Positions 22,324 through 35,955 are shown, numbered from the stretch's first letter. The stretch: DNA of 62,000 nucleotides from Diphasiastrum complanatum (GCA_029204225.1 CM055097.1:48880052-48942051); one strand, 5' to 3'. Notes: generated from the letters alone by a model not told the origin. Translations and numbers: made by a program.

Positions 22324-25313
22324 CTAGCTCACATGAAATACTGGAAGTGCAGTAGATTTGCCTTGAATATGTAGATCATAAGCTAAAGAACCAATTTTCC
22401 GTACAATCCTGAATGGTCCACAAAATCTGGTAGACTGTTTATGATGCTTCTCAGTACGTAATGTCCTAGAATCTTTTGGAATTTTAGGATATACCCAATC
22501 ATCAACTTTAAAAACTCTAGGAGATCTCTTAAGGTCGGCATAGTGCTTAGCTCTATCTTGAGCACTTCGGATACTATCCTTAGCCAGTTGCAACATTTCT
22601 TGCATATCATGCAGGAAATCCGCAACCTTTTAGATCTTAGGTTGAAAACCATACATAAACATAAAAGGATTGTAACTTGTAGCCGAATGTTTTCTACTAC
22701 TGTATGCAAACTCAATCAAAGGGATGTAATCTTCCCAATGAGATTGCCTATGAGAAACATATGTTCTCAATATATCTTCCATAATTCGATTAGTCCTTTT
22801 TGTCCGGCCATCTGATTGGGGATGATCAGAAGAACTAAGACTAAGAGAAGTTTCTAGTTTATGGAATACTGGTGACCAGAAGTGACCTATGAACTTCGGA
22901 TCTATGTCACTCAGCAGTCCATACAAAAAAAAAAAATCTTTCAACAAAGATATGGGCTAAATCAAAAGCCTTGATAGTTGACTTAACTGGTATGAACATA
23001 GTTAACTTAGTTAATCTGCCCACTACAATCCAAATAGAATTATTTTGTTGTTGGGTCTTTTGTGTAATCACATATGACTCAACATATGGCTTGAGTTTTG
23101 GCCAATAAAACTCTCTTTTGACCAAGTCAAGAGTCCTATAAATACCAGAATGTTATACACAGGGTATGTCATGACATTCAAACAAAATCTTGCGTTTGAT
23201 CTCATTGTTCCTTGGTACACAAACTTTTCCATTCCGAAATACCAATCCATCTAGAATGGTATATTGTTCCACAATCTTCTTATTTTTCTTTGTTAGTTGA
23301 GACCCTTGTGAACTCATCTCAACACTCTCATCATTTCTTCAGGTTTGAATAATGTTCTAAATATGACCAAAATGGGAATCATTTTCATATTTTTTTCTCA
23401 TCAAAAGATATAGAGTTATAGAAATCTAGGTGAATGATAGCTTGTTTTGTTCACCAATTTGACTAAGAGCATCAACAACTTGATTCGAGTTGTCTCTTAT
23501 ATAATGGATTCGGCCCATCGGACTTTCCTATCCCAAAGATATGTTGATTGCAAAAGTAATTAAAAGGGTGGTGTTCCATATACATTACAAATTTACTACC
23601 ATACAAGTAGTGTCTCTAGGTCATATGTGCATGGATAACTACAAATAATCCTTTTCATGTGTAATGTAACGCAACTGAGGACCAGTGAATTTTTTATTTT
23701 CAATGGCCTATCATTCTATAATAGAACCGCTCCAATTGCAATATCACTCACGTCAGTTCTCACAACGTAAAATAAATTTGAATCTACAATCTGTAAAACG
23801 GGAGCTCAAACAATTAAAGTTTTAAGTTTCTCAAAACACTTATTGAATTTCTTGTTCCATACAATAGGTGGACTAGGTTGATTTCTCTTTTTCTTTATGT
23901 TAACAATATATTTTGTTATATTATTGGGCGGTGATGTTGCTACTTAGCATAATCCTCAATGAATCTCTGAAATAAAACCGTAAATCTCAAAAATGATTTA
24001 ATTTGCTTGACAGTTGCAGAATCAGCCAATCAACCACTATCTTGATTTTATCCTCGTCAGTCTTGATCCCATAAGCAGTGATCTTATGACCGAGATAAAT
24101 TAGCTCATGCTTAAAGAATTCACACTTCAATTCCTTAGTGTAGAGTAACTCTTGTCGAAGTTTCATGAAGACAATTCTCAAGTACTCTATATGTTCCTCA
24201 AAGGTCTTCTTGTAGACGAGAATATCATCTAAGAACACTACCACAAACTTCCCCAAATATGGGTGAAACAAATCGTTCATCATTTGTTGGAATGTTGCTA
24301 GAGCATTCGTAAATCCAAAAGGCAACACTAAGAACTCATAATGGCCAAATCTATTATGAAATCTAATCTTTGGACATCTTTCGATTTAATTCTTATCTAA
24401 TGGTACCCTATCCTGAGATCTACCTTGGTGAAGTATTTACCCCCCCCTAAGCGATCTACAAGGTCATCCATCCTATGGGTAGTGAATATTTATTTTTAGT
24501 AGTCACTTTGTTCAACCCCTTGTAATCCATGCACATCCGGAATCTTGCATCATTTTTTGCTTTCATAAGAACAGGAGCGTCCCATAGTGACTTACTGGGT
24601 TGGATATGTCCCATCCTCAAATAGTTTTTTTTTTTTAATTTAAAATATCTATCTAAGATAACCTATAATGATGTCTAGAGATAGGTTGAGTCTACTGACC
24701 TAGACAGTGGTAAACCATGAGGTAATTCTGATGGAAAAACATCTTTAAATTTACTTACGATCTGATTTTTCATTGCTTGTTCGTGATCTAAACTTACAGA
24801 GTTAAGAATTGCAAAGAATTCACAACTATTTAGATGCACATAAAAAACATCCCTATAACAAGAATAACAAATATTGAAAAAATTTCAAACTGTAAATAAT
24901 CAAACGCTTACATTATATTAAATGTAGAAGTTCCATCCGATGGATGTATAAAATTACTGCCAAATAAAGTAACTACCTTACCACCCTCCTTAAAAGTGAG
25001 AACATGTTTCTCAAAATCATTAGGCAGAGAAGGCGATTTATCAAATAACCATTCATAACCAAAAATCAAATCCATAAGGGCTAGGTCTAAAACATAAAAA
25101 TTAACTATTTCTCTATGTCCTTGTATCAAGAGATTCGGCACTTTCACATTCCAAGTCTCCAGAATTAATGAAGTTATGAGTAGAACCACTGTCTAATAAA
25201 ATACTAACTTCTTGATCTTTAAATGTGCATGTTAACGGAAACAGTTCATTAGGCAAGAAAGAAGCAATACTAAAAGAACATTCACACTCACAATCAAACA
25301 TGTTATTTTCCAA
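22324..25313 (-). pseudogene. Ty3/gypsy pol remnant (PR-RT-RH-IN)
   Basis: From right to left on the minus strand: protease with LLDSGSTHNFI (about 25200), RT with MLPFGFTNALATFQQMM and FLDDILVY (24328-24200), RNase H with KFNKCFEKLKTL and FYVVRTDVSDIAIGAVL (about 23860-23720), integrase zinc/core fragments including FYWPKL, HPQSDG and EFAYSSR (23120-22640), and the C-terminal GPF/Y motif FCGPFRIVRKIG with LPVFHVS at 22330. Frameshifts and stops occur throughout. RT before integrase is the gypsy order. No chromodomain or LTR pair was identified. The element is a long dead body fragment. Confidence 0.85.
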
Positions 25314-26112
25314 TGAATGCTAGATTCGGAGAAGACAACAATTTAATTTGGTTCAACAAAACTTTTATTTGCTAATCTCGTAAATAATTTCAATGATTCA
25401 TATCATTGAGCGTTGTACCCAATTATTGACAAATTTGCATGTATGAAGTTACAACAGGATTTGCAACTTTTTCAGCCATCTTGAATATATAAAATAGGAA
25501 ATAATTGACCATAGTTAACAAAGAGATTTATTTTTAACCTTTAGTGATGAACTGTGATCAATTTCGATTGAAACTGACTCTAGTATGGTCGAATCACTGA
25601 TTTTAGTTCATTTCATAGATAATTCAAAATTTTGATAAACAAAAAATTTTGAATTTTTAGAATTTTTTTTTTACGTAACTTAAAAAATTTTATGACAAAA
25701 AGCACAGTCAATATATAGGCAATCGGAATCAATAAATCGACATTCAGTTTGATTCCATTCTTACCACCTTATTGTCAGTCCGGACATGCAAAGCACACAA
25801 CATTAAATGCAAATTGTCAATTATGAAAATTTACATAAAATCCAGTTTTACAAAAATTGTCAGCCAAACTCACTCATTCATGACCCAACCGTCAGACCAC
25901 ATGTGTATGACCACTCAAAATGACTGCACATCTCTCATGCATGACAAAAATATCATCAGAATCAAATGCAATGAATCCACACTAGCATAGTACATCAAAT
26001 TAGGAAAGGAAAAAAAAAAACAGGCATGCAATTAGAACATTGTCAGATTTTGACAAATTTGTTCATAAAACTGCCAAAATTTCAAACGGCGATATCTTGA
26101 GCCACAGTGCAC
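25314..26112. other. Spacer between gypsy and copia elements
   Basis: AT-rich. It may include the gypsy gag or 5' LTR residue, but nothing readable was found. Confidence 0.4.
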
Positions 26113-26117
26113 CAAAT

Positions 26118-26536
<419 letters not shown>

Positions 26537-26542
<6 letters not shown>

Positions 26543-27705
26543 CTCTCCCTCAATGATAAAATTACATTCTTCTATTCCTAATAAAATACGAAACTTTTCA
26601 AATTTACATCTACCTAATGACTTAGTAAAAATATCTGCCATTTGATCTTCAGATTTACAAAAAACAAGATCAATGGTTTCGTCAAGTATTTTCTCTCGAA
26701 CAAAGTGATAATGTATTTTGATGTGCTTGGTTCGAGCATGTAGAACTGGATTTTTGGCAAGGTGAATGCAGCTTTGGTTGTCGCAATAAATAGTAGTCGC
26801 ATCCACCTGTGGTTGACCTAAATCAACAAGCAATCTTCGTAGCCATACCGCTTCCTGTGTAGCATTGTTGAGTGCACGATATTCAACTTCCGTCGAAGAT
26901 AAGGCTACTGTAGGTTGCTTTTTGTTGTTCCATGACACTGTAGTTGTACCATAACCAAATGTATGACCATTGGTAGATCTTCTATCATCAATATTACCTG
27001 CCCAATCAGCATCTATGTAACCTACCAGCATTGGCGCTTCGGGCTGATCATACTTCAAACCAAAATTCAACGTCCCTCGAATGTACCTGAAAATACGTTT
27101 AGCAGACTTCCAATGTGCTTGACTAGGATTTTGCATAAATTGACTAACAACACCAACAGCATAAGAAATATCAGGTCGTGTGTGTGTCAAATAGATCAAA
27201 CTACCCACCAGCTGCCTGTACAAGTAAGCATCTACTTTCTCAGATTCATCATATGCAGTAAGCTTCATGTTGACATCCATTGGTGTACTCAAAGGCTTAC
27301 AATCCTGCATATTGAACCTATAAAGCAAATCTCGTGCATACTTGCTTTGTGTAAGAAAGACAACCTTTTCCTTTTGCCATACTTCAAAGCCAAGACAATA
27401 GTGCATCAGTCCTAGATCGCTCATGTCAAAAACATTAGAAAGATCTGATTTGATTTCATCAATTAAGCTCTCATTACTTCCTGTAATAATCAAATCATCC
27501 ACATACAAAACAATGAACACTATATCTGAATCTTGCTTTAGAATGTAAAGATTAGGATCAGCCTTACTCTTTACCATTCCCCTTTGCTTGAAGTGTTCAT
27601 CAATGCAAGAGTACCATGCCGTGGTGCTTGCTTCAATCCATAGATAGCTTTGTGGAGCTTACAAACAAGATGCTCTCTCCCTGGCTCAACAAATCCTTGA
27701 GGTTG
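26537..27705 (-). pseudogene. copia RT C-terminal half and RNase H
   Basis: It starts with [26 protein letters not shown] (about 27700-27625), then a frameshift, then the open frame 27577-26537. This contains LYVDDLIITG (YVDD active site), DLGLMHYCLG, RQLVGSLIYLTHTRPDISYA, the RNase H motif VGYIDADWAG, LSSTEVEYRAL, YCDNQSCIHLAKNP and a C-terminal DIFTKSLG. The RT N-terminus is missing. Confidence 0.88.
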
Positions 27706-28489
27706 TATCATATCTCAAAGTCTTGATGTAGCTTCCTATTTGCTTTTCAACTAATGCCTTGAATTCCTTGAACTTAGCAATAGCGTCTGACTTCTTGCTT
27801 ATAAAATAAATCCAAATGCATCTGCTATAATCATCAATAAAGGTTATATAGTAATAGCAGCCACTAAGAGATCTAGTCTGCGTTGGTCCACATAGATCAA
27901 TGTGGACAAGATCTAGGATGCCACTGGCTCTCCTTGCTCCACTTTTGGGAAACCTCTCTCTGTGTCGTTTTTCCAAAATGCAACCTTCACAGACTTTTCC
28001 TTCAAAAGAAATGTCAGGCAATCCAATAACTAGATTACCTCTTTTCAGAATCTATAAATTTTGAACACTGATATTACCAAATCGTTGATGCCAAAGATCA
28101 CTTCAACTATCAACAGTGCTTATTATAGCTTGAGTAAAAGATCTCGCATTCAATTTGTAGAGTTGATTTCCGTTGACTCTAGCTCCTGTAGCAATCACTT
28201 TGTAGTGATTCTTGATGTTCTTAACGAGACATTTGTTGCTATCAAACTCAACCTTGAGTTGTTGATCAGCCATCGTTCCAACTGATAGTAAATTGTTGGC
28301 TAAACCAGGAACATAGTGTACATTGCTTATCCGCTTAATCATTATGTTGGCTAGCTTCACTGGTACCACTCCAAATCCTTTCACAGGTAGCAATTGGCCA
28401 TCATCTTGTCCAACTTCATCGCCATTGTGGATTTCCTTGAATTACAAAAACCACTCCTTCCTCGAAGTCATGTTCTTGGATGCTCCACT
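27706..28489 (-). pseudogene. copia protease, pre-integrase and integrase N-terminal half
   Basis: Protease shows WYIDSGASKNMTS near 28490. The pre-integrase zinc region contains VHYVPGLANNLLSVG and CEGCILEKRHRERFPKS. Integrase shows LVHIDLCGP (first Asp) and FIDDYSRCIWIYFI, and ends LRYDT, at the second Asp. A frameshift lies near 28440. The sequence jumps at about 27705 to RT, so the integrase Glu is lost. Confidence 0.85.
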
Positions 28490-29650
28490 GTCAATGTACC
28501 AGGTTTCCTCCATCACTTGTCATTAGCGCCATAATGAACAAGTTTGAGCTTTCGCCTGTATCATCTTCATATTGATCATCATCGTATTGATGTTGATCAA
28601 CATAACTGTCTTCATAATGATCATCATCAAATTGATAATGATCAGCATAATTTCTCACTTGCCATTTGCCTTTTCTTTGTGCTATCTCCTTTTGTTTCTT
28701 GAAGCATTCACGCTCCCAATGGCCAGGTTTGTTGCAGTACCTACAATTTCCAGGTTTATTTTGCTTGGAATAGCCACGTCCTTGACCTCGGCCTTGATTC
28801 CAATTGTCTCGATTTGGGCTATCAATGGCCAGGTTTGTTGCAGTACCTACAATTTCCAGGTTTATTTTGCTTGGAATAGCCACGTCCTTGACCTCGGCCT
28901 TGATTCCAATTGTCTCGATTTGGGCTATCTCGATTGGCTTGTTCATGAAATTGTTGAAATGATCCCCGACTTGAGTTTCCTCCTCTCGATTGATACCCAC
29001 CACGGCCAAATCTTCCACCTCGTCCTCTAACTACAAGAGCTTGATCATAGCCCCTGTTACGATGATTCAAATTCTCTTGGCGTTGCTCTTCCTGCAACAA
29101 TAATCCATCTAACTCTTCATAGGTTGGAAGATTCTCCCATGTGGCAATGCTTGTCACAAACATCTGATGTGACTCTCTCAAGTTTTTCAATGTCAATTGA
29201 ACGATCTCACGATCCTGTACTCGCTCTCCAACGGCAGCTAGTTGATCACGGATCTCCTTTATCTTCAATAGGTAATCGGCAGTAGTTGCACCATCATCCA
29301 TCCGTAATGTGTGCAGCTTCGTCTTCAGGAATAGCACTCGAGATGTGTTTGTGGTCTCAAGCAATGCCTTCAACGTATCCCACGCTTCTTTCGGTCCTTC
29401 CGAATCCAAAATGTAGGGAATGATAGCATCTCTGACTGACAAGTTGATGACATTTTGTGCTTTCTGTTTCCTCCTATCAAATGCCCGCTGATCTTCTTCA
29501 ATCACTGGCCTTGTCTCCTCACCTGTCACAATCTCCCATAGCTCCTTTTCCATCAGAATGTTCTTCAATTTGAATTTCCAAACTGCATAGTTGTCGGCTC
29601 CTTCCAATTTGCTTGACTCATTGAGAACGCTTTAGCTTAGCATTGCCATA
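28490..29650 (-). pseudogene. copia gag with stop codon and 106-bp tandem duplication
   Basis: The minus strand reads an ATGGCAATG start, an early TAA where related elements have a Glu codon, then NYAVWKFKLKN, LWEIVTGEE, LLQEEQRQEN and a Gly/Arg-rich stretch. It leads to the CCHC zinc knuckle CRYCNKPGHWEREC. The knuckle segment is present twice (28824-28929 and 28718-28823). Because 106 is not a multiple of 3, the second copy is out of frame with the first. Zinc-knuckle gag binds element RNA in particles; this copy would make a truncated product. Confidence 0.88.
28718..28929. repeat. Perfect 106-bp tandem duplication in gag
   Basis: Units 28718-28823 and 28824-28929 look identical base for base (both start AATGGCCAGGTTTG and end TTTGGGCTATC). 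Confidence 0.93.
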
Positions 29651-31100
29651 ACTGCAATTAGATTACTCCGGATTTCAAAAATGATTGCAAAAATGGAAAA
29701 TTTGCTGCAAAATTGACAAATGATGTCTCCGACCGCTTTCCAATCCGAGCTATGGATTGAAAGTTATGCCAAATTGAAGATTTTGGCCTTGGAATGGCTC
29801 ACCACTGTCCTTAAGCCTAAAAAATGGCAATTATTGCCAAACTACCATTTTTGGAAATTTTCTCCATCTCGCACAGATCTTCGATTGCAAATATTTTTAT
29901 ATCAGCGCGTAGCCCTTTGTACCAGCATAGCTCTGTCTAATCAGATCCCAAAAACAGTCTCTCTAGCTAGGTCAAAACATCACTCTGTTTTATGCTTATC
30001 TGCAAAAAACCACAGTGGACAGAGCCCTTAGAAAGAATGGGCCAGTCCCAAATACTAGGGGCACCTGTGGGACCCTTCAATCTGAAATAAAATTTGAAGA
30101 GGAGATTCTTCAACTGATCTGAGCCGTTGATCTGGGATTCATGGACAGTCCAGATTGATCTGACTTTTCCTCATTGACACGTGGCAAACAGCTACTGGCG
30201 AGCGTTCAGTCTTCAGCGGCTTGAAGACACTCCAATACACTGAGTTTTAGAGGCGTTCGGTGCGCGGACCTGGAGGCAATACAGGCGTTTCGGGCTGCTG
30301 GTCGCGCGTTTCGGGGCAGGAGAGCGGCGTTTTGGGCACTTCCTTGGCGTTTCGGGCTAATGTAGAGGCGTTTCGGGCACTTCACTGGCGTTTCGGGTCA
30401 TGGAACCGGCATTTCAGGGCCTGTTGCTGTGTTTTGGGCCGTACTAGAGCCTTCTGGTGAGCAGTGCAGAGACAGAGACAGAGCAGAAAGCCTGATTCTA
30501 AGCAAAAATCATTGTTTCTAAGCCAAATCTTCACCAAAAAATGCGATTTTGAGTGGAAATCTACACTAAATCGACTTGTACTTGAGTCTAGCCACTTTCA
30601 AAAGTCATCATTACTGAAATTGAAGCTTAAAAACTCTGATTTTCTGTTACAAGGCTACTTCAAGCAAAAATGCACAAAAATTGCAAGAAATTGTTCAAAT
30701 CTCCGCCAAATGAACTAGGAACAGTTCCAAACTGCCAGTAGCAGTATTGCTAAACTTTTGATAGCACAAAATGTTCCCCACGAGTTGATTGAGCAAGTTT
30801 CTAATTGAAACTTCTTGAAAACTTGCACTTTCCACAAAAAATTGGGAAGTATTGTAAAAATCTCCCCACTCAACAGATTTTCAATCTGTCTAATGCTACC
30901 CTGGCCTTTCTGATGCCTCTAGGATTGTGTCTTCGTTCCCCACTGATGATTCTGAGCTCCAGAAACCTGCAAGATGCACCAAGGAAGGATCTTCTAACTT
31001 TTGCCTCTCCAAGCTTTCACCTCCTGTGAAGGACTATCTCACCTCAGTACAAAGCCAGTGACAAGTTGAACCCAGTAGTTAGGCACTCAAGATCAGAGGA
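29651..31100 (-). other. Long leader of the CAAAT copia element
   Basis: 1.45 kb between primer site and gag, with no convincing coding frame. It contains a GC-rich periodic motif array at 30252-30440. Such leaders carry packaging and dimer signals in LTR elements; none is identifiable here. Confidence 0.6.
30252..30440 (+). repeat. Degenerate array, GGCGTTTCGGGC every 20-22 bp
   Basis: Nine motif starts at about 30252, 30284, 30304, 30326, 30346, 30367, 30387, 30408 and 30428. The core is GGCGTTTCGGGC with one to three changes; the 8-10 bp between cores are unlike each other. It lies in the leader of the copia element. Confidence 0.75.
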
Positions 31101-31112
31101 GCTCTGATACCA
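31101..31112 (-). promoter_or_regulatory. Primer binding site (initiator tRNA-Met)
   Basis: TGGTATCAGAGC on the minus strand, flush with the LTR at 31113. Confidence 0.9.
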
Positions 31113-31336
31113 TGTCAATAATTTGATGAGCACTATCAATCAATCACCATAAGCAATCACCAAGAGAAAGAGGAAGAACACACTATTACACTAATTGAAA
31201 GGGAGTACAATAAACCCTGAATAGAGAGAGAGAAAACTAGTAGTTGACTATAGACTAGCCTACAACTACTTACAGGTGGTAACAACTGTCAACAGTAAAT
31301 CGTAAATAGTAACAAGTCTATCATTGGTTTCTAACA
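31113..31336 (-). repeat. 5' LTR (224 bp) of the CAAAT copia element
   Basis: Minus-strand ends are TGTTAGAAAC and TTGACA. The GA tract is only about six units (31222-31233). Confidence 0.9.
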
Positions 31337-31341
31337 CAAAT

Positions 31342-31620
31342 TAGGCATTGTAAAGTATAGTACGAAGGGAGACCAAGTGACCGAGATGATTCACACCTCA
31401 CCCTTCCATATTAGCTTCACATGTGTGAGTACAGAGTCACCAAAATTTTGTAGTAGGGCACACTTTCTCTAGGCCATATTGCACCAAATCATGCAAACAC
31501 GTTCTTAGCACCAAAAGTGACATTACCAACAGTCTTAAACAGTATATTAGACATCTGTAAAGCCTCATACAAGTCCTAAGAAGCAGTATGGGCTGAGAAT
31601 GATCATGAAGATTTCATGGT
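31342..31620. other. Spacer left of a plus-strand copia remnant
   Basis: No clear protein resemblance. It may include decayed protease sequence of the following element. Confidence 0.35.
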
Positions 31621-33545
31621 TTGTAGGAGGGTGCTCTAGCACAAAAGAATGTATCATCTGAATATGAGGAGCCTCTACGACATGAGCACAAAAGAGCTAG
31701 TACGTGGTCTAAAGATCAAGTCCAGAGTCCGACTTCTGCGAAGCTTGTCAGAAGGGTAAGCAGCATCGAACTCCATTTGTACATAAAGGAAGGAGAGCCA
31801 AGGACATCCTTGAGCTAGTTCACTCAGATGTTTGTGGACCGATGAAAGTTGATTCCCTCTCTAAATCATGATATTTTCTCACATTCATTGATGATTACAT
31901 CAGGATGACAATGATATATTACTTGAAGAAGAAGTTCGAGGTGTTTGAAACATTCAAGAAGTTCGTGGCATTTGTAGAAAGACACACTTCCAAGAGACTG
32001 TAGACAATCAAATCTGACAATGGAGGCGAATATTCGAGCAAGGAGTTCTCAAACTTCTGCCAAAACAGAGGAATTGAACATCAGTTCACACTTGCATATA
32101 CACCTCAGTACAATGGTGTCGCAGAAAGGAGAAACAGAACGCTTGTTGAAGGTGCAAAATGCATGATGGTGCAAGCACAATTACTAAGTCAATTTTGGGT
32201 CAAAGCAATGGTAGCTGTTGTACATCTGCAGAATAGATCGACAATGATGACATTAGAAAACAAGATGCCATACGAAATACGGACGGGTGAAAAGCCCAAT
32301 CTCTATCATATGTATGAATATTTGTGTGTGCAACATACATGCACATACCAAAAGAAAAAAGGAGTAAGCTCATCGAAAAGTCGGAGCAGACAGTCGTGGT
32401 CAAATATTAGAACGGCTCACAGATCTACTGACTTTACAATCCAACCTCGAAGAAGGTGGTAACGAGCATATACGTGAAGTTCGACGAATTGACGTTTCCA
32501 GGAGTCAAAGAATCAAGAGGCCATGAAATCTTCTCAATACTACCAATTGAAGGAGTTCAAGGCGAACCAGAATGTCAAACCAACAACTCCAGAGCAGGAA
32601 ACGAAAGACCAACTTGTCAAAAAAATAGAAGAGAAAACATACCAGCAGCGACAAATTGAACCAAGAAGGTCAACCAGAATTCGAAGACCCCCTGATAGAT
32701 TCATCGACAATATTCAGTGGAGTGAAGACTCAGATGTCAAATACTGTAGCTACACTGAAGAACCGATGACATATCTAGAAGCTATTCAGAATGCAGAGGG
32801 AGAATTTTGGAAGCATGCAATGTCAGAGGAGATCGATCAATGAAGCAGAATCAGGCCTGGACACTTGAACCACTTCTTGAAGGAAAGAAGAAAGTCGACT
32901 GCAAATGGGTATATAAAAAGAAACTGATATCAAATGGAAGTGTCGGAAGATGCAAAGCTCGACTTGTCACCAAGGGCTACACACAGAGGTATGGTATCGA
33001 CTACTTTGATACATACTCATTGATGGTCAAGATGTCAAGCATCCAACTACTCCCACCTATGCAACAAAATATGATCTGGAAGTATACCAGATTGATGTGA
33101 AGACAATCTTTTTCCACTAGGACCTAGATGAAGAAATCTTTATGAAGCAACTTGAAGGATACGAAGATCCGAACAATCGAGACTAGATCTAAGAGAAGTG
33201 ACAAACTGTCTGGGGCTGCAAATCAAAAGAGATCGAACAAGAGGAGTCATGCATATGAACCAATCAGAATATGCAGAAATAGAATGATCGACTACAAAAA
33301 AAATGTAACACCAATGATATCTAGTGCCAGATTATCAAAGCATGATTGCCCACAGATGAGAATAGACAAAAGATGAAGAAAATACCATATCAAAATCATA
33401 TCGGTAGTCTGATGTACCTTACAATTTGTACAAGACCCGACTTAGCATTCTATGATCGAGGTACAAGTCGACCTATCATGCGAGTCGAATTGTTGGGCAA
33501 GTCGAATTATCGGGACCATAGCTCGACAAGCATGAAACTTTAAAC
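31621..33545 (+). pseudogene. copia pol remnant (integrase to RT)
   Basis: Plus-strand frames read HKRMYHLNMRSLYDM, CEACQKGKQHRTPF, LVHSDVCGPMKV, FLTFIDDYIRM, IKSDNGGEYSS, YNGVAERRNRTLVEGAK (all three integrase acidic positions visible), then RRSTRIRRPPDRF, NQAWTLEP, CKWVYKKK and KARLVTKGYTQRYGIDY (RT start). It ends with a fragment LMYLTICTRPDLAF (about 33410-33455). The RT active-site part between is deleted, and many stops occur. It is a different copia lineage from the elements on either side. Confidence 0.85.
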
Positions 33546-34039
33546 CGTCATGCTCCACCGTAAAAAGGGAACATTACTAGAGAGATAGTTGACTAGGAGT
33601 TTAGGCTAAACCTCACTTGTAATGATGAATTAAGATATCGTGTAATCTTGCCTGAAGGCAAAATAGAAAGATATGCTAGCGCAATGGTTACACGAAGCTA
33701 TCTGCAAAGTAGCAGAATACAGATTTTGTAAGAGGAGCATCAGGCTGCCAACAAGCGAGACTCTGTCGACTCACTCTGATAAGCAAAACAAAATACAAAT
33801 AAGCTCTCTGTTCTTCCATCACTGATTCATGCATTGCATCTATTACTTTTAATTGATTGTTTCACTACCTGTGATTGATAGCCGCGTATCCTATAATGTA
33901 ATGCAGTGTGTAGCACACTTCCACCAAAGAATGGGCACACCCTAGCAGATAAGACAAAGTCAGACAATCACATGTGCTGATTTCTTATGCAATAGATTGC
34001 TCAACCAAGCCATTGGAGGAATCACACCACATGAAGCCA
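33546..34039. other. Possible LTR remnant between two copia fragments
   Basis: The piece ending ATAAGCTCTCTGTTCTTCC (about 33800-33818) looks like an LTR R/U5 end of the preceding element, but I found no partner copy. Confidence 0.3.
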
Positions 34040-34417
34040 TGATAATCTCCTTATTCTCCATAGAATCTGAGTATATGGCCTTGACATCAACATGCAAGGA
34101 GGTCTAATTATAGCTCAAGAGGCTATTGGTGGAGCTTCATGTCATTGAGGAGGAGATCCCTATCATCTATTGTGACAACCAATCAGCCCAATCACTTGCT
34201 ACTAATCCTACATTCCATGCAAGGAGCAAGCACATCGAGATTGGTCATCATTTTGTGAGGGAGAAAGTGCAAGCCAAAGAGACACATGTCTTCATCGAAT
34301 TGCTTAGCTGATCTATTCACTAAGTCCTTACCTAAGGATTCATTTGTTAAGCTAAGATCTTTGATTGGAGTAATTGATAGAAGTATCATAATTTTCAAAG
34401 CTAGATTTGAGGAGGAG
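34040..34417 (+). pseudogene. copia RNase H C-terminal fragment with polypurine tract
   Basis: It reads SIESEYMALTSTCKE, IPIIYCDNQSAQSLATNP, HARSKHIEIGHHFVREK, DLFTKSLPKDSFVKLRSLIG, then GAGGAGGAG (34409-34417) flush with an LTR starting TGTG. This is the usual 3' end of a copia element. Stops and a frameshift are present. Confidence 0.85.
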
Positions 34418-35010
34418 TGTGAAAAATTGCCTATATTGGCAAATCTAGCCATGTAGTATAATGTATATTTTGTACATAAGTGGGTCCCACACGTGTGAGG
34501 CAAAGATGCCACGTGGGAAACCACTCCTAATATAGGTTAGGTCTAGTCAAGAGAGTTGGTCATGTCTACTTGGTAGTGATCCCTACATTATAGGACCTAC
34601 ACCTAGATTTGTGATGAGATTTTGAACAACTAGCCACCTACTTGGCATGACTCTAGGAAATAGACTAGGGTTTTATTTTAGGACAAGAAAGCTAACTTGT
34701 TAACTTCCTTATTACATGCTAGAAATTCACCTAACTTTACAAAGGAAGTCACTTTTGCTATGTATTCCATCTCTCCATAGTGAGAAGATGGATTATTCTT
34801 GGAGCTCATTGGCAATCTCGACCTAGTTCACTATGTACATTGAGTTTTTGTGATCCAAATGAAACCAAGTTGATTTCTAATTCATTCTCAGTCTACAGGC
34901 CATACAGCAAGCATGCTGTGGTTCACACGTGTGGGCCCAGATTTCAGTTTATGATCAATGATCTGATTGCCATTGCTTGTTGTTTGTCAAATTGCCAATC
35001 TAGATCAACA
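34418..35010 (+). repeat. copia 3' LTR (593 bp), copy A
   Basis: It starts TGTGAAAAATTGCC, ends AGATCAACA, and follows a polypurine tract. A related sequence (copy B) is at 42307-42867. The LTR contains ACACGTGTG near both ends (about 34490 and 34927), with an ACGT core of the kind bound by plant bZIP proteins. Confidence 0.82.
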
Positions 35011-35955
35011 TTATTGTGACTAATTTTTGATAGATTGTTAAGCAAGCAACCAATCACTCTTGTGGATCTTTTTAAGATCCATTTATGGTCCTAAATATTA
35101 GTACTTTCACACTTCTTAAAAAGACCTTTTTTGTGTATTGTAAGAGGTACAAAATATGGTTGGACATTGAGTATTATGGTGTTCCTCCTTCAACACAAAA
35201 AGATAAATGGCCCACTGTTGTTATGTGACAGATATTGGTCTGATCTACAAATTTTTTTTAACAAATAGTGGAGTGTAAGATTAAGGCTGGCTGTATACAT
35301 GATGTTTACCTACGAAAGTACATAAGCACAATCTAGATGATTAATGGTTTTTTGTCATAGACTGTGTCATGACAGAGTATTTACTACAATCAAGTATACA
35401 CTTATTGTTAAAAAGGAAGATAGTATGTATTTTTTCAATGGATAGAATAAAAAAATCATTGATATTTATAGTGGGTTGATGATTAAAAAAGTTCGTGTTT
35501 TTTGCGGGTACATGTACACGTCCTACAATAGGACCCAACATTTTTTGAGAAAATACTTGTTCTGAGTTGGAAATCATTGTGTTGTATATAATTCGTATGA
35601 TTATTAACATTATAATACTTGGATCACAATTTACATTATGGAAAACCAAAAATCAGCTATGACATAATATAGCAGCTATGGTAGAATTACCTAGTGACAT
35701 GGATAACAATTGAGGGTATGCAGTGATACCTGTAGTTCCCACAAAAAATACCTTGTTCTAACTTGGCTTTTTTTGTGGATGGATGTAGGTTAGTGTACCT
35801 TCTTGTGCAATTTTTTCCATAATGGTCTGCTGCATTTTTTGTTAAGTCATATGTCTTAAAAATATGACAAAGTTACTTATTGTATAATTTGTTTTGTCAT
35901 ATTTTATAAAAAGCTATTTTTTTATTGTAATGTTTTGTGAGAAATTGTTTTTGTA

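Noticed and set aside
30252-30440. CRISPR-like array
   Set aside because: The repeats are only 12 bp and degenerate, spacers are 8-10 bp, and the context is a plant retrotransposon leader.
35341-35649. 102-codon minus-strand open frame
   Set aside because: AT-rich, no recognisable domain, no splice or promoter context.
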